Origin: Bin127 sp965203505
GTDB lineage: Bacteria; Chloroflexota; Dehalococcoidia; Lucifugimonadales; Lucifugimonadaceae
Direction of reading: 5' to 3'
NCBI GenBank assembly: GCA_965203505.1
Contig: OZ241880.1
Location: 558,001 to 622,000 of the forward strand
DNA: 64,000 nucleotides
Under the pieces are notes generated by a model, which was given only the letters and a program-made list of their open reading frames with translations, did no database searches and was not told the origin of the DNA. This document shows, piece after piece, positions 54,462 through 63,794 of the stretch; position 1 is the stretch's first letter; each line of letters opens with the position of its first letter. The position numbers and the translations under genes were made by a program.

Positions 54462-55778
54462 CCGTGGTACGCGACCTGAGGAAACCTTGGGAGGAGGTTC
54501 CCGAGAAGCGAGTATCGCGATCGACCCGATGATGTGGGCGACGAAGAATGCGGCGAAGACTCCGGTGTACGAGCTGAAAAAGTCGAGGTAGAGTCCGCCG
54601 ATCACAGGTCCCAACGCTTGGAAGACGGTGACATATGGAACGCTCGCGCCACGGACAGCGCCGATGTGTACTCTGCCGAAGTACTTTGCCCAGATGAATT
54701 CACTCAGTGGCACCGTGCCACCGAAGCCGAAGCCCCAACACAGGAAAGCCACGAACATCAGCAAAAGCCAACCGTTCTGCGCCGAAACCAGCATCAACGC
54801 CACGCCCGACGCGCATGTCAACAGCGATGTCGCGCAGAGATAACGCACGTGGATCCGTTGTAAGAGACACCCCCATGCGAACTTTGAGCAAAGGTTGGTG
54901 CCGCCGCTGAGCGCGATCGCCAGTGCGGCAGAGGAGCGCGTCATACCGCTGTCGGTCATGAACGGGATGGCGTGAACCATGACCGCAATTAGAGCGAACG
55001 TGTGCAGCGCATACCCGATTATCAAGAGCCAGATCGCAAGCGTCCTCACCGCTTCGCGTCTGGTGTATGAATTGGCCGCGTCACGCTCCTGCTGTTCGAA
55101 CTCGCTACTTGGCCGACCTCGTCTCCTGGCAGCATCGTGCCGTGTACCATCCGGCAACTGTCCGTAGTCTTCGGGCCGCCGACGCATGACCAAAGCCGCC
55201 GGCACAACGATTGCTACCACCAGCACCGCGAGAACCACGTACGCGTCGCGCCAACCGAGCGAATCGACTACCCGAGTCATCGCCACTGGCAAGATGAGTC
55301 CGGCGAGCGATATGCCTGATGAACCGAGTGCGATGGCCCAACCACGCCGCGCCACGAACCACTTCGACAGCGTGACGTTGACCACTAGGGCGCCGACGAG
55401 TGCGAAACCTATTCCGCCTGACAGCATCGTGAGTAGCAAGAACTGCCACAGCGCATCGACGCGAGAGAGGGCGAGGAAACAGCAGGCGTAGACGACAGCT
55501 CCGATCAGCATGAGCGGTCGCGCCCCGTAGCGGTCAACGAGTGGTCCTACTATGAAACCCGCCAAACCTCCAACGACTAGTGCGCCCGACGCGCCGAGGG
55601 TGTACTCGGTGGTGGACCAATCTAGGTCATCGGTCATTGGTCGCAGAAAGACGCCGGCGATGCTGTTGCCGACGCCTATCGAGACGAACTGCCCCACGAT
55701 CGCGCCGATGACGATCCACCAGCCCCAGAAGATGACAGGTCGTTTGCGCACGGAAGGCGCACTGGGGCCGCGGTTCAT
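54441..55778 (-). CDS. Major facilitator superfamily transporter
   Basis: A 445-aa protein with about twelve membrane spans in two bundles. The cytoplasmic loop motif A is GPLVDRYGARPLM between spans 2 and 3. A central soluble loop (RRRPEDYGQLPDG) resembles monocarboxylate/oxalate-formate-type MFS members, as does the C-terminal WAKYFGRVHIG. The start ATG 55778 opens the conserved part; the longer frame to 56087 translates the MITE and is rejected. Substrate unknown, perhaps an organic anion. Confidence 0.9.
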   Translation of the reverse strand: MNRGPSAPSVRKRPVIFWGWWIVIGAIVGQFVSIGVGNSIAGVFLRPMTDDLDWSTTEYTLGASGALVVGGLAGFIVGPLVDRYGARPLMLIGAVVYACCFLALSRVDALWQFLLLTMLSGGIGFALVGALVVNVTLSKWFVARRGWAIALGSSGISLAGLILPVAMTRVVDSLGWRDAYVVLAVLVVAIVVPAALVMRRRPEDYGQLPDGTRHDAARRRGRPSSEFEQQERDAANSYTRREAVRTLAIWLLIIGYALHTFALIAVMVHAIPFMTDSGMTRSSAALAIALSGGTNLCSKFAWGCLLQRIHVRYLCATSLLTCASGVALMLVSAQNGWLLLMFVAFLCWGFGFGGTVPLSEFIWAKYFGRVHIGAVRGASVPYVTVFQALGPVIGGLYLDFFSSYTGVFAAFFVAHIIGSIAILASREPPPKVSSGRVPRLQDAPS

Positions 55779-55828
55779 GCAGGCATGGTAGCACCGAAGA
55801 ACCGCGTCGAAAAAGTAGACTTCTAGAT

Positions 55829-56013
55829 GAGACCATTGCGAAACCTCGACGCCCAACCCCAGACGATTCGGGTTTCCCCCGCTGCGCGGGGGAAATGTCC
55901 GAAGGACAAAGGGGGCGCGAAGGGATTGCGTCGCCCACTGCCCCTCTGGATGGACGTTCCGTCCGCTGAAGCGCCGGCTTTCGCCGGAATGACGTGAGTT
56001 TTGCAATGGTCTC
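55829..56013. repeat. MITE-like element, 185 bp, with 18-bp inverted ends
   Basis: The left end gagaccattgcgaaacct (55829-55846) and the complement of the right end gagttttgcaatggtctc (55996-56013) agree at about 16 of 18 positions. The interior contains the gggtttcccccgctgcgcgg hairpin and the ccggctttcgccggaatgac module. It sits in the divergent promoter region of the MFS and argC genes. Half of it recurs, reversed, at 37893-37988, and a diverged form is at 17591-17793. Confidence 0.7.
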
Positions 56014-56049
56014 CCAGATAGGAGAGTTAGATTCGAACTGAGGTCGACT

Positions 56050-57006
56050 GTGCTTCCGAAAGTGTTCATCGACGGCCGTACCGGCACAACCGGGTTGCGT
56101 ATCTACGAGTGGATGACTGGGCGCGACGACGTAGAGATACTGGCCCTTCCCCAGGAACTGAGACGGGACCCCGAAGAAAGGCGCGCCCGAGTATTGGAGT
56201 CCGATGTCACGATCTTGTGCCTACCGGATGACACCGCTCGCCAAGTAGCCGATTGGGTCCGAGAATCGGATACTCGATTAATCGATGCCAGCACAGCCCA
56301 CCGAGTCGCACATGATTGGATCTACGGTTTGCCGGAGTTAGCTCCGGGCCAACGGGAGGCGATCGGCGAAGCGCGGCACGTGTCTAACCCGGGCTGCTAC
56401 CCCAGCGGTTTCTTGCTGTCAGTGCGGCCGCTGATTGACGCAGGGGTTCTGGACCCAGATGCCCCGATCTCCATTAACGCTCTATCCGGCTATTCAGGCG
56501 GTGGCAAGTCTTTGATCGACAAGTGGGAAGACCCGGAAACAGGGTTGAGCGATTTGCCGTACGAGGCACCGTACTCCTTGGACAACCGGCACAAACACAT
56601 CCCTGAGATGATGATGCATTCGGGCATCAACGTCGAACCCCAATTCGTGCCTGCTGTCGGACCATTCCGCTGCGGAATGCGTGTTCAGATTCCGCTGCAC
56701 GCCTCGATGCTGACTTCGGGCTCGGACAGCGGCGACGTGTGGGAGGTTTTGAACGAACGGTACGAGGATGAACGGTTCGTAGAGGTTGCAAACTGGTCCG
56801 GCTCAGCAAAAACGGATGAACGTAGCTTCGATGCGCAGGCATGCAACGACACCAACCGCATCCAGATCCACGTCGTCCCACACCCTTCGGGACACGTCCT
56901 GATCATCGCGTTGCTAGACAACCTGGGCAAAGGTGCCTGTGGCGCCGCCATACAGAACCTCAACCTGATGTTGGGGTTCGATGAAGGCGCGGGCTTGCCA
57001 GAGTAA
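56050..57006 (+). CDS. argC: N-acetyl-gamma-glutamyl-phosphate reductase, type 2
   Basis: A 318-aa enzyme of arginine biosynthesis reducing N-acetylglutamyl phosphate with NADPH. The N-terminal fold VFIDGRTGTTGLRIYEWM is followed by the active-site Cys in HVSNPGCYPSGF and the SGYSGGGKSLIDKWE stretch, both typical of the shorter type 2 ArgC. HIPEMMMHSG and the C-terminal GKGACGAAIQNLNLMLG complete the family pattern. GTG 56050 opens the frame. No other arg gene is adjacent. Confidence 0.95.
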   Translation: MLPKVFIDGRTGTTGLRIYEWMTGRDDVEILALPQELRRDPEERRARVLESDVTILCLPDDTARQVADWVRESDTRLIDASTAHRVAHDWIYGLPELAPGQREAIGEARHVSNPGCYPSGFLLSVRPLIDAGVLDPDAPISINALSGYSGGGKSLIDKWEDPETGLSDLPYEAPYSLDNRHKHIPEMMMHSGINVEPQFVPAVGPFRCGMRVQIPLHASMLTSGSDSGDVWEVLNERYEDERFVEVANWSGSAKTDERSFDAQACNDTNRIQIHVVPHPSGHVLIIALLDNLGKGACGAAIQNLNLMLGFDEGAGLPE

Positions 57007-57021
57007 AGTCGAAGAATTCCG

Positions 57022-57423
57022 ATGGACCCGCGCATCAGCATCATCACCCTCGGCGTCAAAGACCTGGCCCGTGCGGTGGAGTTTTACCGAGACGGCCTTG
57101 GCCTGCCGCTACACGACGAAGATACCGACTTCATCGCCTTTTTCAAGACTCGAGGCACTTGGCTGTCCCTCTACCCCTTGAACGCTTTGGCCGAAGACGT
57201 CGGAATATCCGTGGAGGGTAGCGGTTTCTCAGGTGTCACCTTGGCTCACAACGTCCGCACCCGCGAAGAAGTCGACACCGTGTTGGAGCAGGCGGTCAGC
57301 GCTGGCGCCAAGTTGCTCAAACCGGCACAAGACACCTTCTGGGGCGGCTACTCTGGTTACTTCTCCGATCCGGAAGGGTACCTATGGGAAGTCGCCTGGA
57401 ATCCACACTTCTGGATCGAGTGA
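57022..57423 (+). CDS. VOC (glyoxalase/bleomycin resistance) family protein
   Basis: A 133-aa protein with paired beta-alpha-beta-beta-beta units. The start is ISIITLGVKDLARAVEFYRDGLGLPLH and the C-terminal unit is GYSGYFSDPEGYLWEVAWNPHF, where the Glu is a metal ligand. It lies 15 bases after argC on the same strand, so co-transcription is possible without an obvious functional link. The enzyme type within the superfamily is unresolved. Confidence 0.88.
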   Translation: MDPRISIITLGVKDLARAVEFYRDGLGLPLHDEDTDFIAFFKTRGTWLSLYPLNALAEDVGISVEGSGFSGVTLAHNVRTREEVDTVLEQAVSAGAKLLKPAQDTFWGGYSGYFSDPEGYLWEVAWNPHFWIE

Positions 57424-57481
57424 ACGCGATGGCGTTTCGCCTTGAACCAATAGGACCTCTTAGCCGTTTCCGTAACCGCGA

Positions 57482-57994
57482 TTAGTCCAGTTTCAACACC
57501 ATCAGGTGTTCGTCCACATATTCGCCGTCTACGAGCATCGCACGCGGAGTAGTGCCGCAAATCTCAAATCCGAACGACTCGTACATGGAAATCGCGCGCG
57601 CGTTCGTAGTAGTCGCCGTAAGCTGAATGACCGAAAAACCGGGCATCCGCCGTGCCCGTTCCAAGGCGACCGACACCATCGCTTTGCCACACCCTCGACC
57701 CTGATGCTCGGCTGCAACATGCACAGCGACGATCCTACCGATGTGCTCGAGTTTAGGACCCTCAAACCGGAAGAATCCCAGCGATCCAACAAGATCACCC
57801 TCTACGAAACACCCCAGCATGAACCCGTCCGAAGAGCCTGCATTCTCACCCAACCGCTCAGCAAACCTATCCAACGGCCACTCTCGCTCCACCTCATAAG
57901 AAGAACTGAACACCGTCGGGTATTCCTTAAGCGCACGCAATCGTAACACCCGAAACTCGGCGGCATCGCTCTTGATCAGTTCTCGGATTTGCAT
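57482..57994 (-). CDS. GNAT-family N-acetyltransferase
   Basis: A 170-aa full GNAT domain: IRELIKSDAAEFRVLRLRAL at the start, GRIVAVHVAAEHQGRGCGKAMV as the acetyl-CoA loop (Q-x-x-G-x-G), and LTATTTNARAISMYESFGFE near the end. The order and spacing fit RimI-like or small-molecule acetyltransferases. ATG 57994 opens the frame. Acceptor unknown. Confidence 0.92.
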   Translation of the reverse strand: MQIRELIKSDAAEFRVLRLRALKEYPTVFSSSYEVEREWPLDRFAERLGENAGSSDGFMLGCFVEGDLVGSLGFFRFEGPKLEHIGRIVAVHVAAEHQGRGCGKAMVSVALERARRMPGFSVIQLTATTTNARAISMYESFGFEICGTTPRAMLVDGEYVDEHLMVLKLD

Positions 57995-58194
57995 GAGGAT
58001 ATGTCCTTAGTCGATTGTTGAACCCCACCCATGAAGAGGAATGAGATAGGCGTGCGACGCGGTGGCCGACGTTCGTTAAGGAAATTGACGCTGTAGCGGA
58101 TCATTTGGTGTGGCACTAATTTCCCTAGCTAAATTCCAGAAATTTCTTTCCGCACCCACCCCACCAACTCGTCTATCGGCCTCATTTCCGCCAA

Positions 58195-58641
58195 TCATTT
58201 GGTGAGCTTATGGGTTGTACTCTGACCCTCCGCCATACGGACTAGAGCGCCAGCACCGCCTTCGGAGATGACGCCTTTACGCCATGAGTTGAAGACGATT
58301 TTGTCCGGGCATATTCCAAGACACAAAAGGTAGTTGTAGGAACGATCTAGGCGGACATGATTGAACTGAAATGTTCCGTTCGCGCCCAACGACGCCGTCT
58401 TGATTTCAAAACGTTGGCCCGCAACGATTAGATCAGTGGGAGCCGTACGAGAACCGTTGCTCACATTTATTCCGGCGGTTTTCAGATACCTGCGGACAAA
58501 GTCTTCGCCGATCTGGCCGCGGTTTGTGTTGCCTAGTTGACGATAACCCGCAAGCCGCGAATCCCGCCAGATCGATTCTGGCGAATGCTCCTCGATGACC
58601 CGCACCATCAGGTCGATGGGATCTACGAGGGAGGTTCCCAT
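58195..58641 (-). CDS. Type II-like restriction endonuclease candidate, probably cut short by a nonsense codon
   Basis: A 148-aa protein overlapping the 3' end of the methyltransferase gene by 19 bases. A PD-(D/E)xK-like core is visible as TDLIVAGQRFEIKTASLG (Asp, then Glu-x-Lys). After the TGA at 58195 the same frame continues for 21 sense codons (LAEMRPIDELVGWVRKEISGI) to a TAG at 58129. That extension reads like a natural protein end, so the TGA may be a recent nonsense mutation removing about 22 residues. Position and motif support a cognate nuclease; specificity is unknown. Confidence 0.7.
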   Translation of the reverse strand: MGTSLVDPIDLMVRVIEEHSPESIWRDSRLAGYRQLGNTNRGQIGEDFVRRYLKTAGINVSNGSRTAPTDLIVAGQRFEIKTASLGANGTFQFNHVRLDRSYNYLLCLGICPDKIVFNSWRKGVISEGGAGALVRMAEGQSTTHKLTK

Positions 58642-59378
58642 TTTCCGCGGTCCGAACCACGTTTCCAGAAGACGAGGAAGTACGAGTGGTTCTTGCGAGC
58701 GTGAACTTGCTTGATCATGCGACTCACGCCAGGACGGTTTTTCCTCACGACCACGAACAGGTCTTCAGCTACGAAGCCCAGTTCCTCGTAGGCATTAATG
58801 ATCTCAACGTGTGTGAAGCGTTGTCGATTGGCGCAAACTTCGTCTTGACACTTAACGACAATCACGCCGCGTTCACGCAGGACGCGGTATGCTTCAGCAC
58901 CGGCGGATAGATACAAATCCAAGACTGCATCGTGGTACTTGCTCTTCGTCTGCCCTCCAGATCCGTTATTTGCGTAATATTTCTCGAACGCGTCATGCGA
59001 TTTGTGTGCGCTCCCACCTGGCGAGTGCATATAGGGCGGGTCAAGAATCACGCAGTCGATTTCACCATCTTGATAAGGCAAATCACGACAATCGACGCCT
59101 GTTTTCAGGTCGGTCCGCCTTAGGTCGTACTTTGTGGGATCGACACCACGCCAGAAGACGCCTTCGCCGTACGTGACATCCGCAACGATGCTGCCGGGTT
59201 TCACGTAAAGGTCGAGTATCTTCGGAAAGACGACATCATTTCCTTCGAAGTGCGCGCTAAAGACCAAGTCGTTGGTCGCGACGCCGTGGCGCACAACCCG
59301 TCCGGAACGAGACGCAGAGAGCGCCGCGCCATCTTCGGGTGCCTCATCCGCTAACGGAAAGAAAAGTTCCTGGTTCAT
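58623..59378 (-). CDS. DNA methyltransferase (N6-adenine or N4-cytosine type)
   Basis: A 251-aa enzyme. The AdoMet motif I appears as IVADVTYGEGVFW, followed by the catalytic DPPY (VILDPPYMHSPGG), so motif I precedes motif IV as in alpha/gamma-type enzymes, unlike the two large Mod proteins in the window. The C-terminal half (GVIVVKCQDEV, FLVFWKRG) is the usual end of the fold. It probably protects DNA from the nuclease encoded next to it at 58195. No specificity can be inferred. Confidence 0.88.
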   Translation of the reverse strand: MNQELFFPLADEAPEDGAALSASRSGRVVRHGVATNDLVFSAHFEGNDVVFPKILDLYVKPGSIVADVTYGEGVFWRGVDPTKYDLRRTDLKTGVDCRDLPYQDGEIDCVILDPPYMHSPGGSAHKSHDAFEKYYANNGSGGQTKSKYHDAVLDLYLSAGAEAYRVLRERGVIVVKCQDEVCANRQRFTHVEIINAYEELGFVAEDLFVVVRKNRPGVSRMIKQVHARKNHSYFLVFWKRGSDRGKWEPPS

Positions 59379-59501
59379 CGTTTGCTAAATCTGTCACGGA
59401 ACCGACGACATTGCGAGCATCGATCCCGGATCGAAGATGGCTGAATTTTACCAGTTGCGCAATCAATCGCTGGCTGTGTGTCACACCTTCGGCGAAATCC
59501 G

Positions 59502-59837
59502 TCAAATGTCTGACCCAACCTGCCGCCGACTCGGACGATGCGCCATGCCCATGTAAACACCGCCGAGCCGCAACTCCTCTAGCATCTGCTCAAGCCTTTT
59601 CAACTTAGTCTCAGGACGTTTCGCACGATTGATCCACCCGACGTAATCGTTCTGTTGGTACGCGGGTCGGGCGCGGTAGGCCGTTGTGAGGCCGTGACGA
59701 TTCAATGCCTCTCCTACAAAGTCCGGCATAGGTTGAATAGGCCGGGACAGGTTTCCCTTTGGGGAATCTACTTTAGGGTCCTGAGCCACGGTGCAAACTT
59801 TGGTTGACGAGGGTCGGCATATATGATTCTTTAACAC
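59502..59837 (-). CDS. Short YdeI/OmpD-associated family protein
   Basis: A 111-aa frame from GTG 59837, or 75 aa from ATG 59729. It carries ARPAYQQNDYVGWINRAKRPETKLKRLEQM and GGVYMGM, the C-terminal YdeI-type segment (bacteriocin-protection family). The 18383 gene carries the N-terminal type of the same broad family, so the two are different subgroups. There is no membrane span. Function unknown. Confidence 0.7.
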   Translation of the reverse strand: MLKNHICRPSSTKVCTVAQDPKVDSPKGNLSRPIQPMPDFVGEALNRHGLTTAYRARPAYQQNDYVGWINRAKRPETKLKRLEQMLEELRLGGVYMGMAHRPSRRQVGSDI

Positions 59838-59889
59838 GCTCGATTGTCAATCCGAACAGCGGTGGAAGCGTTCAGTTTCGAGATCCATT

Positions 59890-61236
59890 TTGGAAAAAGA
59901 TCAAGCAGCCAAGGCCCCCAGGCCGTTCAATAATCCTGCGTATCTCGTAGATGCGGTGCGCAAGCCGATCCAATCCTACATTCACACTGAAGAGATCGGC
60001 GCCATCATCCTGTTGTTGGGAGCGGTGGCGGCTCTAGGTTGGGTAAATTCTCCGTGGTCGAACACCTACGAAGAATTCTGGCACACCCATATCGCTTTCG
60101 ATATCCACATCTTTTCGATCTCTGAAGACCTCAAACACATCGTCAACGACGGCCTGATGGCAGTCTTCTTCTTCCTCGTCGGGTTGGAAATCAGGCGCGA
60201 ACTCATGCACGGGGAGATGTCGACGTTCAGGAAGGCCGCGTTGCCCGCATTTGCGGCGGTCGGCGGTATGGTGGTGCCCGCGGCCATCTATCTGGCCTTC
60301 AACGGTTCGGGCGAAGGAGCGGTTGGCTGGGGTATCCCCATGGCTACCGACATCGCGTTCGCGCTCGGAGTTCTGGCACTTGTGGGCAAACACATCCCCT
60401 CCGAGTTGCGAGTGTTCCTGCTCGGCCTCGCAGTCGTCGACGACCTCGGCGCAATCGCCGTTATCGCCACGTTCTACACCGATACGATCGACTGGCTGCA
60501 TCTGTTGATGGCCGTCGGCATATTCGGTTTGATTTGGGTGTTCTTCCGACTAGGGATCCGATCACTCGGTTTCTACATCATCCTGTCGATCCTTATGTGG
60601 CAGTTCCTCCTCGAATCAGGAATACATGCCACCCTCGCCGGCGTCGCGTTGGCGGCGATCATACCCTACCAACCGGACCTCCAACGCAAGGACTACCGCA
60701 AAACGGTTGAGCCCCTGTTACAAGACTTTGAACTGGCGCTGGAGCGAGGTGACGAAGAGACTGCGCAGTCGATCACCGAGCAGATCGAGAAGCTTACTCA
60801 GAGCACCGCAGGCCCGATGGAGAGGATCGAACACATGGTCCACCCTTGGGTCAGCTTCTTCATCCTGCCGGTCTTCGCACTCGCCAACGCCGGCATCGTT
60901 TTCACATCCTCCACGCTGACGGATGCCGTTAACAGTCAGATAACGCTCGGCATAGCAGCCGCCTTGCTGGTCGGAAAAGTACTAGGTATATTCGGCCTGT
61001 CCTGGCTCGCAGTCCGGTTGGGACTCGGTCAGCTGCCTTCGACCGTGCGCTGGACCCACGTCCTAGGTGTTGGATTCCTTGCGGGCATCGGATTCACCGT
61101 CGCGATCTTCGTCTCAGGAATAGCATTCGATGTTCAAGCCTTGGTCGACCAGAGCAAGGTCGGCATATTCGGAGCATCGCTCATCGCCGGCGTCGTCGGA
61201 TACCTCTTCCTCCGCTTCGCGACACCGCGCGCCTGA
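59890..61236 (+). CDS. nhaA: Na+/H+ antiporter NhaA
   Basis: A 448-aa membrane antiporter. It has the start loop WVNSPWSNTYEEFWHT, the FFFLVGLEIRREL segment, GWGIPMATDIAFALG, and the ion-binding pair in LAVVDDLGAIAVIA. The insertion after span VIII (QPDLQRKDYRKTVEPL ... TAGPMERIEHMVHPWVSF) is typical of the longer NhaA forms. TTG 59890 opens the frame. It should export sodium in exchange for protons, which fits a saline or alkaline habitat. Confidence 0.95.
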   Translation: MEKDQAAKAPRPFNNPAYLVDAVRKPIQSYIHTEEIGAIILLLGAVAALGWVNSPWSNTYEEFWHTHIAFDIHIFSISEDLKHIVNDGLMAVFFFLVGLEIRRELMHGEMSTFRKAALPAFAAVGGMVVPAAIYLAFNGSGEGAVGWGIPMATDIAFALGVLALVGKHIPSELRVFLLGLAVVDDLGAIAVIATFYTDTIDWLHLLMAVGIFGLIWVFFRLGIRSLGFYIILSILMWQFLLESGIHATLAGVALAAIIPYQPDLQRKDYRKTVEPLLQDFELALERGDEETAQSITEQIEKLTQSTAGPMERIEHMVHPWVSFFILPVFALANAGIVFTSSTLTDAVNSQITLGIAAALLVGKVLGIFGLSWLAVRLGLGQLPSTVRWTHVLGVGFLAGIGFTVAIFVSGIAFDVQALVDQSKVGIFGASLIAGVVGYLFLRFATPRA

Positions 61237-61264
61237 CGGGTTTACCTCACCGAACGCTGAGACG

Positions 61265-61810
61265 TCAAGTAGTCAAACGCCCGGTGTAGTCGATCAATGC
61301 TTCGGCGGCCTGCCCAAGCAGATCCGTCACCTCGGGATCGGTGATATCCCCCGCTTCATCCATGAAGTTGGCGACGTTCGGGAGCAGCACGCGCGGTGCA
61401 TGAAGCACGTACCCTCCTTCCGACTCGATGCTGTAGGAAGCGTGCATGTGCATGCGCGGGGCTCCAGAGCGCCCCGGACCGGTCCCAATGATGAAGAACA
61501 CCTTCCCAGTCATCAGATTGCCTTGGCGCGAAAGCCACTCGATCGCGTTTTTGAGCGTCGCAGTCATCGACCCGTTGTACTCAGGACACGCCACAACCAC
61601 CGCATCCGCTTCACGTACGGCGTCCCGGAAGGCTTCAGCATCCGCCGGGATCCCCTCCGCTTCGACATCCGGATGGAACATCGGCACAGAATTCAGGTCA
61701 AACCTAGACGCTTCAACACCCCGGCCTTCGATCTCCGCCAGCATGTTCTTAAGCAGCTTGAGATTCCAAGACTCTTTCCTGAGACTTCCACATATCCCGA
61801 GTATCTTCAT
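61265..61810 (-). CDS. NADPH-dependent FMN reductase
   Basis: A 181-aa flavodoxin-like protein. The phosphate loop is GICGSLRKESWNLKLL and the second FMN contact CPEYNGSMTATLKNAIEWLSRQ, as in the ChrR/SsuE-type reductases. The start ATG 61810 begins the conserved strand; the frame open to 61876 is rejected. It may supply reduced flavin or detoxify quinones and metals. It is in tandem with the gamma-glutamyltransferase gene. Confidence 0.92.
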   Translation of the reverse strand: MKILGICGSLRKESWNLKLLKNMLAEIEGRGVEASRFDLNSVPMFHPDVEAEGIPADAEAFRDAVREADAVVVACPEYNGSMTATLKNAIEWLSRQGNLMTGKVFFIIGTGPGRSGAPRMHMHASYSIESEGGYVLHAPRVLLPNVANFMDEAGDITDPEVTDLLGQAAEALIDYTGRLTT

Positions 61811-61854
61811 GACATTCCTTGCTTTAGCTGAATCGTCTGTGCTTGGTTTTTCGA

Positions 61855-63630
61855 TCACCAAGACAAGGCGTAACACGCCCGACGCGGATCCGCCGAAGTC
61901 GCCAGCACGCCTGTATCCGGGTCCCGCCTCGAAATCGTAGCTCCCACTCCCGCACCGTCGACGGCCACTACTTGATGTCCCTTCACAGCGAGCTCGTCGC
62001 GCACGCCTTGTGGTATCGCGTGTTCAACTGCAAGCTGACCGGGAAAGTAGGAATGCGGGTAAAAGCTGTTGATCACATTGTTGCTTGCAAATCGCGGCGC
62101 TTCCACCGCAGCTTGCGGGTTCATGCCCCACAGCAAGCTGTTGAGGATCAACTGCAAATTGGCCTGCGCCTGATGGTCGCCACCCGGACATCCCACGGTC
62201 ATCACCGGGACACCGTTTCTAGAAACAATGTAGTTGATCAGAGTCGTCCTCGGCCGCTTTCCCGGTTCCAAGCGATTGGGATGCCCATCTTCGAAATTGA
62301 GCATCTCCATCCTGGTGCTGAGTGCGAACCCCAACTCAGGGAAGAAGACCGATTTCGAGAACGAGCCGCCGGAAGGCGTCGCCGCAACCATATTGCCTTC
62401 ACGGTCAATCACCGATATGTGAGTTGTGCCAACTTCATCACTGCTCCCTTCGCCACGACCTGAAGCCTCAGCCGACATATCAGAACGAGCAATGGCACCC
62501 GATACGGAAGAGTAACGCCACGGATCGCCCGGCTCCGGCGTCTCGGCGAACGCGCTGTTCGCATCGATCAGCGCCGCACGCTCCCGGGCGTACTCTTTCG
62601 ACAACAACCCATCGATCGGGATGTCGGAGAAATCGGGATCGCCATAGTACGCCTGACGATCGGCAAAAGCGAGGTTGAGAGCCTGACTGACGGTGTGAAT
62701 GTACGCGGTCGAGTTGTGACCCATCGCCCGCAAGTCGAAGTGCTCGAGAATGTTGACCGCCTGCATCAAAACCGCGCTCTGCGTCCACGTCCGTTGACCG
62801 TGGATCTCATGCCCAAGGAAGCTGGTCTTAATCGGCGTCTCGTATTTCGCCTCATATCCGGCTAGCGATTCCATGTCCAAGATGCCGCCGACGCTTTGGC
62901 TGCAGTAGGCGATGTTCCGCGCCACTTCCCCCTCGTAAAACGACTCCCGAGCGGCACGAACACCCTCCGATCGGTGCCCCTCAGCGGCGATCTCAGCCTC
63001 CACCAGTTTTCGCAACGTCGCAGCCATTCCGCCCTGAACCAGAAGTGATCCCGGCTCAGGGACAGCTCCATCGTCGTAGAAGACATCGCTTCCACCCGGC
63101 GGGTACTCCTCCCACTGCTTCCTAGTGTTTTCGTTGCCGATGCTCCTGAGCATGTATTCGTAGTTCGGGATCCCGCGCTGCGCATAGTGGATGGACGGGC
63201 CAAGCACCTCGCCGACCGTCTTGGTGCCAAACCTCTCAAGCAGCGACAAAAACGCTGCGACCACACCCGGCACGGTGAAACTGAGATGCGCCGACGGTCC
63301 CGGCCCCGTCGGAATCTCCTCATGACCCTGCGATCGATACCAATCGACACTCGCACGGTTAGGAGCCGTACCCTGACCACTCAAAGACAACAACTCGCCG
63401 CTCTGGGCGTGATACAGCATAAACACGCCCTCAGCACCCAACGAATACGACGCAATCGGCTCCGTCACCGCCGCCGCAAAACCCGCCGCAACCATCGCAT
63501 CAAAAGCGTTCCCACCCGACAGCAACATCCGCATACCCGCCATCGAAGTCAGATAATGGCCGCTGGAGATAACCCCCTGCGTGCCGTAGATTACAGGGCG
63601 AGAGGTGGAGACGTTGGTATGTTCAGGCAT
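61855..63630 (-). CDS. ggt: Gamma-glutamyltransferase (Ntn hydrolase)
   Basis: A 591-aa proenzyme cleaving gamma-glutamyl bonds such as in glutathione. The N-terminal large-subunit region has SLGAEGVFMLY and the GGNAFDAMVAAGFAAAV helix. The self-cleavage and nucleophile site is GTTHISVID (Thr, about residue 402), followed by the small-subunit GGSFSKSVFFPELGF and TVGCPGGDHQAQANLQLILN. There is no clear signal peptide at the ATG, so it may act in the cytoplasm. Length and motifs are complete. Confidence 0.93.
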   Translation of the reverse strand: MPEHTNVSTSRPVIYGTQGVISSGHYLTSMAGMRMLLSGGNAFDAMVAAGFAAAVTEPIASYSLGAEGVFMLYHAQSGELLSLSGQGTAPNRASVDWYRSQGHEEIPTGPGPSAHLSFTVPGVVAAFLSLLERFGTKTVGEVLGPSIHYAQRGIPNYEYMLRSIGNENTRKQWEEYPPGGSDVFYDDGAVPEPGSLLVQGGMAATLRKLVEAEIAAEGHRSEGVRAARESFYEGEVARNIAYCSQSVGGILDMESLAGYEAKYETPIKTSFLGHEIHGQRTWTQSAVLMQAVNILEHFDLRAMGHNSTAYIHTVSQALNLAFADRQAYYGDPDFSDIPIDGLLSKEYARERAALIDANSAFAETPEPGDPWRYSSVSGAIARSDMSAEASGRGEGSSDEVGTTHISVIDREGNMVAATPSGGSFSKSVFFPELGFALSTRMEMLNFEDGHPNRLEPGKRPRTTLINYIVSRNGVPVMTVGCPGGDHQAQANLQLILNSLLWGMNPQAAVEAPRFASNNVINSFYPHSYFPGQLAVEHAIPQGVRDELAVKGHQVVAVDGAGVGATISRRDPDTGVLATSADPRRACYALSW

Positions 63631-63794
63631 GACGTGAGCGACGAAAATTAGACGGGTGGTTCAACGTGATTGTATTGTCGGCAACCGAGACGCAGGCAGA
63701 ACATATCGGATAGTCATCAGGAATAGAGGCGCGATGTTAACGTGAAGGGGATATTGCGCCGATCTGATAGTTGCCGCTCTCGGAAAACGCGAGC

